A stretch of 5,005 nucleotides of DNA from an uncultured bacterium. GTDB lineage: Bacteria > Actinomycetota > Coriobacteriia > Coriobacteriales > Coriobacteriaceae. Below, in pieces: positions 1 to 5,001 of the stretch. The DNA is taken from contig CAJMPF010000146.1 of NCBI GenBank assembly GCA_905215195.1, positions 1 to 5,005 of the forward strand. Reading direction: 5' to 3'. Each line of letters opens with the position of its first letter. Within the stretch, counting starts at the first letter, position 1. Under the pieces are notes generated by a model. It saw only the letters and a list, made by a program, of their open reading frames with translations. It made no database searches and had not been told where the DNA came from. Both the position numbers and the translations under genes were made by a program.

Positions 1-145
1 GGCTGCTGCCAAGATTCTCGAGGCCCGCGCCGAGGCCCGTGCCGCCAAGAACTGGGATCTGGCCGACGCCATCCGCGACCAGCTCAAGGACCTGGGCCTG
101 ACGATTGAAGATACCGCCGCCGGCACTCGTATTAAGAGTCTCTAG
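1..145 (+). CDS. cysS: Cysteinyl-tRNA synthetase, C-terminal end (partial)
   Basis: Reading from base 2, the window opens inside a coding frame that gives 47 residues and ends with TAG at 143-145. The enzyme charges tRNA-Cys with cysteine in the cytoplasm. The visible part is the end of the C-terminal helical domain: a basic/acidic helix (KILEARAEARAAKNWDLADA), then IRDQLKDLGLTIEDTAAGTR, with the stop shortly after. The pattern 'R-x-x-K-x-W-x-x-A-D-x-I-R-x-x-L-x-x-L-G-[IL]-x-[IL]-E-D-T-x-x-G-T-R' is the hallmark C-terminus of bacterial CysRS. The catalytic HIGH and KMSKS motifs lie upstream of the window and cannot be checked. Placement directly before an RlmB-type methyltransferase fits the conserved cysS-rlmB-rae1 neighbourhood known from Firmicutes. 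No mrnC (Mini-RNase III) gene follows, unlike in B. subtilis. Identification is confident; only the 5' end is missing. Confidence 0.95.
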   Translation, partial: AAAKILEARAEARAAKNWDLADAIRDQLKDLGLTIEDTAAGTRIKSL

Positions 146-150
146 TATTT

Positions 151-255
151 GTCGACCGTTCGAGGTGCGGCAGATTGCCTTGAAAGAGGAGGGCATAGAC
201 CTGGTGGTCATGCCCGACGATTGAAAGGCAAGGTGCCGTGGCTCGGACGGTCGAT
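151..255 (+). repeat. Long nested inverted repeat / RNA hairpin between cysS and rlmB
   Basis: Arms 151-181 and 225-255 pair over 31 positions: 24 Watson-Crick pairs, 4 pairs that are G.U only if the plus strand is the RNA (167/239, 166/240, 160/246, 151/255), and 3 mismatches (174/232, 173/233, 165/241). Inside the loop a second hairpin forms from 191-201 and 206-215: GGGCAT/ATGCCC and GACC/GGTC, with A197 bulged and a TGGT tetraloop. The element therefore folds as one two-tiered rod. It begins 5 nt after the cysS stop and ends 20 nt before the rlmB Shine-Dalgarno sequence. It may be a structured leader or 3'-UTR RNA, a processing site, a terminator/attenuator (the following stretch is T-rich but not a clean T-run), or a small palindromic mobile repeat. 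The family is not recognised. Confidence 0.8.
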
Positions 256-289
256 TCTTGTTCGTTATCTATTTTAAGGAGGCCGTTTT

Positions 290-1204
290 ATGGCCGACAA
301 TCGCAAGCGTGCGCCTCGTGGCGGCAAGCAGGCTGCTTCTGGCTCGCGTTCGATTCGCCGCAATGACCGCGCTGCCGCTCCCAAGGGCCAGCGCGATCGC
401 ACCCAGGCCGCACGTCCGCAGCGCGATCGCAACCGCGACGCTGTCCAGGCTCCCAAGGGCGAGTTTATCGAAGGTCGTCGTGCTGCCGCCGAGGCGCTAC
501 GCACTGGTTTTCCCATCAAGTGCGCGTTCATTGTCGAGGGTGGAGAGCGCGATGCCGCCTTGTCGCGCCTGGTCGACGACCTCAACGCCGCGGGCGTCCG
601 CATTAAGTATGTGCCGCGCGCGCAGCTCGACGCACTGTCGAGCCATGGCGCTCATCAGGGCATCGCACTCGAGGTTGGCAACTTCCCCTATGCCGATGTC
701 GCCGATATTCTCGATCGCGCAGGCGACGGTCCGGCGCTTGTCGTCGTGCTCGACCATGTGACCGATGACGGCAACTTTGGCGCCATTGTGCGCTCCGCCG
801 AGGTCGTGGGCGCGGCCGGTGTCATCATTGCCAACAAGCGCGCCGCCGGTGTGACCGTTGGCAGCTACAAGACTTCTGCCGGTGCTGTCATGCACCTGCC
901 TATCGCACAGGTTCCCAATATCGCCCGTGCGCTCGATGACCTCAAGGCCGCTGGCTTTTGGGTGGGCGGTGCTTCCGAGCACGCCGAGGGCAGTTGCTGG
1001 GATGCTTCCTTCGAAGGTCGCGTGGCGCTCGTCATGGGCTCCGAGGGCGACGGCATCTCGCGCCTGGTACTCGAGAAATGCGACTTTTTGACCAAGCTTC
1101 CCCAGCGCGGCATGACCGAGAGCCTCAATGTTGCCCAGGCGACCACGGCGTTGTGCTTTGAGTGGCTGCGCCGCAACGTCGGCGAGCTCATGGGGGAGGA
1201 GTAG
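290..1204 (+). CDS. rlmB: 23S rRNA (guanosine-2'-O-)-methyltransferase, RlmB/TrmH (SPOUT) family
   Basis: This 304-residue protein should use S-adenosylmethionine to methylate a ribose 2'-OH in structured RNA, by family homology a guanosine of 23S rRNA. Residues 1-57 form an Arg/Lys/Ala-rich, probably disordered extension. The L7Ae-like substrate-recognition domain starts at FIEGRRAAAEAL (59-70) and runs to about 130, including HQG at 122-124. The trefoil-knot SPOUT domain follows: motif 1 LDHVTDDGNFGAIVRSA (144-160, with N152 and the catalytic-type R158), motif 2 LVMGSEGDGIS (around 237-247), and motif 3 ESLNVAQA (267-274). All three motifs are intact. The start is fixed by AAGGAGG (276-282), 7 nt before ATG. 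The stop is only 3 nt before the next start, so the two genes are surely cotranscribed. Family assignment is very secure; the exact target nucleotide (E. coli RlmB modifies G2251) is inferred. Confidence 0.93.
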   Translation: MADNRKRAPRGGKQAASGSRSIRRNDRAAAPKGQRDRTQAARPQRDRNRDAVQAPKGEFIEGRRAAAEALRTGFPIKCAFIVEGGERDAALSRLVDDLNAAGVRIKYVPRAQLDALSSHGAHQGIALEVGNFPYADVADILDRAGDGPALVVVLDHVTDDGNFGAIVRSAEVVGAAGVIIANKRAAGVTVGSYKTSAGAVMHLPIAQVPNIARALDDLKAAGFWVGGASEHAEGSCWDASFEGRVALVMGSEGDGISRLVLEKCDFLTKLPQRGMTESLNVAQATTALCFEWLRRNVGELMGEE

Positions 1205-1207
1205 CGC

Positions 1208-1885
1208 ATGTCCAAGAAGAACCGTGCCAAGTCCAAGGCCAAGCGCTTTGGCGAGGGCTCGGCCAAGCCGATTGTTTCGGCCGCGACCTATGGCGTGGGC
1301 GGCAATGCGTTTGCGCAGGCCATCGCCGATCCGGTCTCGACGGTGCACTCCAATAAGCCCGAGCTGCTGGTGGTCGACGGCTACAACGTGATCCACTGCA
1401 CGCCGCGCTACGAAAGGCTCGTCTACGACCATTCCGACGATCCATACTCCAGCGACGTTCACGATATGGCGCGCACCGCCCTCATCAACGACGTTGCCGC
1501 GTTTGCCCAGGGCCGCTACGAGGCCGTAATCGTGTTTGACGGTGCGGGCAATATCTCCAGCGAGCGCCCCAACCTGCCGGCCCGTGGCGTGCGCATCGAG
1601 TTTTCGCCGACGGGCGTCTCGGCCGATACCGTGGTGCAGAAGCTCTGCATCGAGGCACGCGAGGAAGGCCGCGCGTGCTCCGTGGTGTCGAGTGACGGCA
1701 CGATCCAGGCCGTCGTCATGGGCAAGGGCGTCACGCGCATCTCGAGCCGTATGCTGGTGGACGAGATCAAACAGATCGATAACGACGTTCACGAGGCAGA
1801 GGAAGCTCCGCAGATCAAGATGACCCTGGGCAGCCGCCTGAGCCCCGATGCCCTGGCCAAGCTCAAGGCCCTGCGCGGAAGGTAG
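1208..1885 (+). CDS. rae1: NYN-domain ribonuclease, YacP/Rae1 family
   Basis: This is a 225-residue protein of the YacP family, a PIN/NYN-fold metal-dependent nuclease. The B. subtilis member Rae1 binds ribosomes and cuts mRNA at the A site in a translation-dependent way. Residues 1-50 are a basic, low-complexity N-terminal extension (MSKKNRAKSKAKR...) not needed for the fold. The NYN core has LLVVDGYNVIH (53-63, acidic D57 and N60), AVIVFDGAGN (106-115, D111), IEFSPTGVSADTVVQ (130-144, D140), and VVSSDGTIQAVVMGKGVTRISSRML (159-183, D163). These are the spaced acidic residues expected at the metal site. The start has a strong GGGGGAGGAG (1192-1201) inside the end of rlmB, 6 nt before ATG. Gene order with rlmB matches rlmB-rae1 in Firmicutes. 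Family call is secure; ribosome-dependent cleavage is by analogy. Confidence 0.88.
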   Translation: MSKKNRAKSKAKRFGEGSAKPIVSAATYGVGGNAFAQAIADPVSTVHSNKPELLVVDGYNVIHCTPRYERLVYDHSDDPYSSDVHDMARTALINDVAAFAQGRYEAVIVFDGAGNISSERPNLPARGVRIEFSPTGVSADTVVQKLCIEAREEGRACSVVSSDGTIQAVVMGKGVTRISSRMLVDEIKQIDNDVHEAEEAPQIKMTLGSRLSPDALAKLKALRGR

Positions 1886-1886
1886 G

Positions 1887-1920
1887 GGAGTTGGCGGGGC
1901 AATGCTGCCTCGCTAACTCC
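1887..1920. terminator. Stem-loop between convergent genes, candidate bidirectional terminator
   Basis: Arms 1887-1901 and 1906-1920 form a 15-bp stem (two G.T positions, 1893/1914 and 1898/1909) around the tetraloop ATGC. It begins just after the rae1 stop and contains the last codon and TAG stop of the convergent HipA-like gene. Neither side has a convincing T-run, so it is not a textbook intrinsic terminator. It may act as a Rho-assisted terminator or as a 3'-end stabiliser for both transcripts. Confidence 0.55.
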
Positions 1921-3253
1921 ATTCAGCGATGTCGATCATTCTTTCGAGGCGCCACGTTAGCGCCTCTTTTAGATAAGGCAGTCTCGCTGCTAGGGCATCG
2001 TTTTTAGACAGAATCTCGATCGCCTCGTCGACAAAGCCTTCGAGTTTGTCGCCGTTAAACCAGCCCATGTCCTCGACGAGCAACATTTGTTTGGCGGGGC
2101 TTGAATGAAATTGTGCGCTGGTAAAACTGTGCTCTCCCGCCCTAAGCTCCTCAAGAGAAATGTTGCACCAGAGCGATGAGCCCGAATCAAAGATGGGGGC
2201 AGGTCTGCAGGTTAGCGTGTTGACGTTTCGCACAAGGCCAAAGTTACGCCAATGGCGGTCATAGTTGGCGATGATGTCGTCGCATACGATCACGCGGTCA
2301 AGGGCATCCTTGACGCCTGTCACCCCGAGCTCCTCGCAGTTTGCTACATATCGCTCGTAGTCGGTTAGCCGTTCATCTGCGTTCGCGTACTGGTTTACAT
2401 AGAACGCAGGGACATACTCTTCTTCATCAGTTAAGAAGACATCGCATATGCTCAGGGCGGAAGTGCCCGTGCCCTCGAGCGAGTAAGGCACATAATCGCA
2501 GGCGTTTAGGATGCGACGGTGAAGTGCAGTCGCCACCAGCTCGTTATAAGGTTCCTGGTTCAGGTGCGCTCCTGCCTTATGCAGAATTCGACGCTCGCCC
2601 TCGCACGTCCAGTACTTTTGAAGATTGCCGTCCGAGGTGTTATCGGGCTTTGCAGCAGCCGCTTTTCCCTCTGGGGCAAAGGGCGCAATGGACAGTGAGA
2701 CGTCATCAAAGGCGTTATTGAAGAAGTTGATATCCTCCCAGGTGAGACCGGAACCTTGGGGCCTAATCCAATACTGGTCGGATAAGGAGAGGCCGAGATT
2801 TCGCTGGACGAGTTCATCGGGAACATCGACTGCGGCTTCTGCAAGCAGGGAGGCTAGCCCAATGCGTGCGAGCGGGATACCGCGGCCGCGCCACCAGATG
2901 CAGAAGGAGTCGAGCGATATGGGGCTATTAGGGCCAAATACTCCAATAGGGGCGTGGGCGTAATCGATGTCGGCACCGATGTGGGTAAAGTCTTTTCGCG
3001 ATGTGCTGTAGACCAGCTGAGCGACTTCGTACGTGCGGTTCATGAGGGTGAACGCGATCTCGCTCTTACCGTGGCCGCGGCGGGGACGTCCCCCCGTTTT
3101 GGTCACAGAGCGGAGTCGCGTGTCGACGCTGTCTTTGTCGATGAGCCATACACCAGAAGCCTTGCGGGCCTCAAGTGCTCCGTTTTTTATGAGCTCCTGC
3201 ACCCTGCGCGGAGTGATGCCGAGCAGCTCGGCGGCTTCTTTGGTAGTAAGCAT
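1913..3253 (-). CDS. HTH (excisionase/MerR-type)-HipA-like kinase fusion protein
   Basis: With the preferred ATG at 3253 the protein has 446 residues. Residues 1-45 are an HTH_17/excisionase-type DNA-binding domain (LTTKEAAELLGITPRRVQELIKNGALEARK...GVWLIDKDSV). The rest resembles the HipA-like/CtkA-like kinase fold: LSLSDQYWI at 155-163, a W-E-x-I-N-F-F patch at 172-178, the loop DNTSDGNLQKYW (204-215), a candidate ATP-binding Lys in RILHKAG (K226), the catalytic segment ANYDRHWRNFGL (329-340, D332 and N337), and the metal-binding-type IFDSGSSLW (354-362, D356). All key positions are present, so it should be active. HipA kinases phosphorylate targets such as GltX and cause growth arrest. No separate HipB gene is adjacent; the fused HTH may replace it. 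It faces against the core genes and is less GC-rich than them, suggesting acquisition. The physiological target is unknown. Confidence 0.82.
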   Translation of the reverse strand: MLTTKEAAELLGITPRRVQELIKNGALEARKASGVWLIDKDSVDTRLRSVTKTGGRPRRGHGKSEIAFTLMNRTYEVAQLVYSTSRKDFTHIGADIDYAHAPIGVFGPNSPISLDSFCIWWRGRGIPLARIGLASLLAEAAVDVPDELVQRNLGLSLSDQYWIRPQGSGLTWEDINFFNNAFDDVSLSIAPFAPEGKAAAAKPDNTSDGNLQKYWTCEGERRILHKAGAHLNQEPYNELVATALHRRILNACDYVPYSLEGTGTSALSICDVFLTDEEEYVPAFYVNQYANADERLTDYERYVANCEELGVTGVKDALDRVIVCDDIIANYDRHWRNFGLVRNVNTLTCRPAPIFDSGSSLWCNISLEELRAGEHSFTSAQFHSSPAKQMLLVEDMGWFNGDKLEGFVDEAIEILSKNDALAARLPYLKEALTWRLERMIDIAEWS

Positions 3254-3260
3254 CGCGAAA

Positions 3261-3266
3261 CCCTTC
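3261..3266 (-). promoter_or_regulatory. Ribosome binding site deciding the start of the HTH-HipA gene
   Basis: The minus strand reads GAAGGG, then 7 nt, then ATG (3253-3251), followed by the first residues of the helix-turn-helix (MLTTKEAAELLG). The frame stays open up to an ATG at 3295, but those 14 extra codons (LYIKLFVLAKGFA) would be encoded by the operator and promoter and have no Shine-Dalgarno sequence, so the internal start is preferred. Confidence 0.75.
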
Positions 3267-3285
3267 GCCAGAACGAATAGTTTTA

Positions 3286-3294
3286 TATATAGCA
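3286..3294 (-). promoter_or_regulatory. Extended -10 promoter of the HTH-HipA gene
   Basis: In the spacer between the two operator arms the minus strand reads TGCTATATA, an extended -10 element (TG at 3294-3293, TATATA at 3291-3286). No good -35 hexamer lies 16-18 bp upstream, which fits an extended -10 promoter. Transcription would start near 3279, inside the proximal operator, so bound repressor would block it directly. An overlapping TATAAA at 3287-3282 is an alternative. Confidence 0.5.
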
Positions 3295-3375
3295 ATTGTA
3301 ATTAAAACTATTCGTTCTGGCGAATGGTTTTAAAATTGAGGGCGCACTGACAGAAATGAACGGGCCTGGTACGCG

Positions 3376-3405
3376 TTGTTGCTGGATTTTGCATATTTGT
3401 ATAAC
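3376..3405 (+). promoter_or_regulatory. Probable promoter of tRNA-Thr
   Basis: TTGTTG (3376-3381) and TATAAC (3400-3405) are separated by 18 bp. The bases just after the -10 are GC-rich (GCCGTGCGGCC), as is usual for stable-RNA promoters. A 15-bp-spaced alternative -35 is TTGCTG at 3379. Transcription would start near 3412 and leave a leader of about 65 nt before the tRNA. The -35 is only a moderate match. Confidence 0.4.
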
Positions 3406-3477
3406 GCCGTGCGGCCTGTTGCGCCCCGTCCGCAATTCCTTTATTCTTAACTGGCTTCGCGTGAAAGCGCCAAGTGT

Positions 3478-3552
3478 GCCAGTGTGGCGCAACGGTAGCG
3501 CAACTGATTTGTAATCAGTGGGTTGCAGGTTCGATTCCTGTCACTGGCTCCA
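3478..3552 (+). tRNA. tRNA-Thr, anticodon TGT
   Basis: This is a complete cloverleaf. The acceptor stem GCCAGTG pairs with CACTGGC (7 bp), followed by discriminator T and an encoded CCA (3550-3552). The D arm is GCGC-AACGGTA-GCGC. The anticodon arm is ACTGA-TTTGTAA-TCAGT, with anticodon TGT at loop positions 34-36, reading ACA threonine codons. The variable loop is 5 nt, and the T arm is GCAGG-TTCGATT-CCTGT with one G.T pair. The 3' half is intact, so if an element has inserted here it restored the tRNA end. In Firmicutes, rae1 is followed by sigH and secE/nusG-region genes. Here rae1 is followed by the HTH-HipA gene and then this tRNA. Confidence 0.97.
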
Positions 3553-3560
3553 TTAACAAA

Positions 3561-3605
3561 AGCGCAGGTCAGAGCTTGTTTTCTCTGGTCTGCGTTCTTG
3601 TTTTT
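3561..3605 (+). terminator. Intrinsic terminator of tRNA-Thr
   Basis: A 12-bp stem forms between 3563-3574 (CGCAGGTCAGAG) and 3583-3594 (CTCTGGTCTGCG), with two G.T pairs, an 8-nt loop (CTTGTTTT) and a T-rich tail (TTCTTGTTTTT, 3595-3605). It starts 9 nt after the CCA and is a good Rho-independent terminator on the plus strand. Confidence 0.85.
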
Positions 3606-3612
3606 AGGATGC

Positions 3613-3648
3613 TGTGTGCAACAGGCTGTGCAACGGCGTGTGCAATAA
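3613..3648. repeat. Three 12-bp tandem repeats with TGTGCAA core
   Basis: TGTGCAA occurs at 3615-3621, 3627-3633 and 3639-3645, exactly 12 bp apart; the flanking bases of each unit are less conserved (CAACAG, CAACGG, CAATAA). The array lies between the tRNA-Thr terminator and the AT-rich gene. Regularly spaced short direct repeats next to a tRNA 3' end are typical of arm-type binding sites for tyrosine integrases or excisionases. An iteron-like protein-binding array is the other option. No integrase is visible in the window, so the role is inferred. Confidence 0.6.
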
Positions 3649-3719
3649 AACGGGTTTTAACTCTTCAAAATTGAAATGCGTATTCACAATCTCGTCACGT
3701 TTAGAACGTCTTGTCGATG
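3649..3719. other. AT-rich spacer downstream of the zinc-site gene
   Basis: This stretch follows the stop codon of the minus-strand gene. It holds only small dyads, TTCAA-AA-TTGAA at 3664-3675 and ACGTT-TAG-AACGT at 3697-3709, neither followed by a T-run on the minus strand. No convincing terminator for the minus-strand gene and no coding region are seen. It could contain the crossover edge of an integrated element. Confidence 0.4.
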
Positions 3720-4898
3720 TTATTCGGAATCGAAACCCCGTGCTTTCCGATCCATCCGGCGTATAGCTTGTCTCTCTGCTTGAACCATGCGACGCGCATG
3801 TTCCTCATGCGCCTTTGTGCAATATGATTTCTGTTTCTTAGTCGTCCTCCTCGGTTTTGACTGCTCCTTCTTCGCGGCCTCTGGGCTTGTAAGTGCGTGC
3901 ATCGTTTGCTGACGGATCTTGTAGGGACGTTTGCAGAGTTCACAAGAACGCCAGGCTTGATTGCTCTGAAGATATTCCAGAAGCTGCGCAGTAAATGCCC
4001 TGGTAAGACTCCCCGCAAATTGTTTTTCAGGTTCCAGGTCTATTTTTGCCAGTTTTAGAAGAGTGCGATCAAGGATGATGCGGTGATTTTCGGGATAAGG
4101 ATGCAGAGCGAGATCCAGAAAGGCGGCGAGGGGCGCTTCGAGCGATTCCAAGTAACGAGAGGCGACAATTCTTGCAGCGATGACATTCGGTTGTAAATCG
4201 TGCTCATTAATCTTTGAATTGATTTCTACGGGCAACTGACAAGCGACGGAAAGCTGGCCGAAGTGTTTCATGACGCTCTTGTTATTAGGCAATTTGGTCA
4301 GCAGCTTAATTGTCATGTCATAAGCCTTTGGCCCAAACGCAGATTTACACGCGAAGAGAAGCGCTGCGACTTGCATGATAGATATGGTAGAAAGCAGGTC
4401 ATCCATCAGAATGACTTGCTCGTTATTCTTCCTTATACCCTGAATCAGGTTTGCCGCTTCTGTACCAGCTGAACCGTCGCGTCCTTTGTAGTGATTAAAC
4501 AACGATAAATCAAAGGCGTCTCTGATTTCGACACTTCTTTGTGAACCGTCTAGTGCGTCTTGCCATTTTTCAAAGCCGTCACCTATCGGATTGTCAGAGA
4601 ACTCATCGTTAGAGATATATCGTTTTTCAACCCGCTCAAACTCTCCGGCGTAGGGTGAAACGGGGAGACCGTAGGCTTCGATGAAACGTTTGACTTCACC
4701 TAAGTCACTCGTATCTAAATTGAGTAGGGCACCCGTTGCAAAGCCGTCTGGAAGACCGTATGCCTTGGCTCCGGCTTTGCAAAGGAACGCCGGACGCTCT
4801 GAGCCGTCGAAATTGACGCAAATCAGTCGGGCAATTGGCAATGTCCAAGGGATTAAGTCGTCGTTAGTGGTGGGAACTTTAATTTTTCCTGTACTCAT
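3720..4898 (-). CDS. Unrecognised protein with C-terminal CxxC...CxxxH zinc-site and basic tail
   Basis: This 392-residue protein is not assigned to a family with confidence. Residues 1-300 are mixed alpha/beta to helical, with no signal peptide and no clear membrane segment; a moderately hydrophobic stretch near 168-186 (LLSTISIMQVAALLFACKS) is probably a buried helix. The C-terminus has WRSCELC (C319, C322) and, after a Lys/Arg-rich loop, SYCTKAHEEHARR (C360, H364), a plausible single zinc site, ending in a strongly basic helix (RRMVQAERQAIRRMDRKAR). This resembles CGNR/ABATE-type or other zinc ribbons that usually have Cys at the fourth position; here it is His. The basic tail suggests nucleic-acid binding. 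ATG at 4898 has AGAGGAG 5 nt upstream (4910-4904). It is clearly AT-richer than the core genes and points toward the tRNA, consistent with a recently acquired mobile-element gene. Confidence 0.75.
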   Translation of the reverse strand: MSTGKIKVPTTNDDLIPWTLPIARLICVNFDGSERPAFLCKAGAKAYGLPDGFATGALLNLDTSDLGEVKRFIEAYGLPVSPYAGEFERVEKRYISNDEFSDNPIGDGFEKWQDALDGSQRSVEIRDAFDLSLFNHYKGRDGSAGTEAANLIQGIRKNNEQVILMDDLLSTISIMQVAALLFACKSAFGPKAYDMTIKLLTKLPNNKSVMKHFGQLSVACQLPVEINSKINEHDLQPNVIAARIVASRYLESLEAPLAAFLDLALHPYPENHRIILDRTLLKLAKIDLEPEKQFAGSLTRAFTAQLLEYLQSNQAWRSCELCKRPYKIRQQTMHALTSPEAAKKEQSKPRRTTKKQKSYCTKAHEEHARRMVQAERQAIRRMDRKARGFDSE

Positions 4899-4947
4899 AA
4901 GTGCTCCTCTAGCTGCTCAAAGCCCGTTAAACTCCATTCTGCTAAAA

Positions 4948-4976
4948 ATAATAGTTAGCGCCATGTCGCAGGTCAA
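4948..4976 (-). promoter_or_regulatory. Sigma-70-type promoter of the zinc-site gene
   Basis: The minus strand reads TTGACC (4976-4971), a 17-bp spacer, then TATTAT (4953-4948). Both boxes match the consensus at five of six positions with ideal spacing. Transcription should start near 4941, giving a leader of roughly 43 nt before the ATG at 4898. Confidence 0.8.
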
Positions 4977-4979
4977 GTA

Positions 4980-5001
4980 GTGTGAACTACGTAAACCACA
5001 C
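4980..5001. promoter_or_regulatory. Imperfect palindrome abutting the -35 box, candidate operator
   Basis: This is a 22-bp dyad GTGTG-N3-TACGTA-N3-CACAC: 8 of 11 symmetric position pairs match, the centre is TACGTA and the outer five pairs are perfect. It ends 3 bp upstream of the -35 hexamer of the zinc-site gene, a location suited to an activator or an upstream repressor. It could also serve a divergent gene lying beyond the window edge. Confidence 0.5.

Larger units (their letters stand above)
3258..3330. repeat. 28-bp near-perfect inverted repeat, double operator of the HTH-HipA gene
   Basis: Arm 3258-3285 is the reverse complement of arm 3303-3330 at 27 of 28 positions (the only miss is 3263/3325), with a 17-bp AT-rich spacer. 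Each arm also holds its own dyad: ATTCG-N6-CGAAT at 3310-3325, and TTCG-N6-CGAAT at 3264-3278. This gives two operator-like sites in opposite orientation with centres 47 bp apart. The repeat flanks the likely promoter of the HTH-kinase gene, so binding by that protein's own HTH (autorepression, possibly by looping) is the obvious hypothesis. As RNA it would also make a very stable hairpin. Confidence 0.85.

Noticed and set aside
165..224. A 19-codon frame (GTG to TGA) inside the cysS-rlmB hairpin that reads like a protein C-terminus
   Set aside because: There is no ribosome binding site and no upstream gene in frame, and the bases are fully explained by the hairpin. It could be a gene remnant, but nothing supports translation.
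258..761. A plus-strand frame overlapping the start of rlmB in another phase
   Set aside because: It is a compositional shadow of rlmB, rich in Arg/Ala/Ser, with no start signal of its own; its first ATG-like context lies before the rlmB ribosome binding site.
497..1792. A 431-codon open frame on the minus strand
   Set aside because: It lies wholly antisense to rlmB and rae1, both of which have intact family motifs and strong ribosome binding sites. Long antisense frames are common in GC-rich genes, and its translation is His/Ala/Arg-rich with no domain.
3258..3330. Insertion-sequence terminal repeats or a CRISPR repeat pair
   Set aside because: The spacer is only 17 bp and contains no transposase, there is no repeat array, and the pair is inverted and centred on a promoter, so an operator is the simpler explanation.
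3283..3492. A 69-codon minus-strand frame upstream of the HTH-kinase gene, considered as a possible missing antitoxin
   Set aside because: It overlaps the tRNA, its promoter and the inverted repeat, and has no HTH pattern. Its end resembles a frame on the other arm only because the arms are inverted copies.
3474..3674. A 66-codon plus-strand frame across the tRNA
   Set aside because: It overlaps the complete tRNA-Thr and its terminator and has no Shine-Dalgarno sequence.
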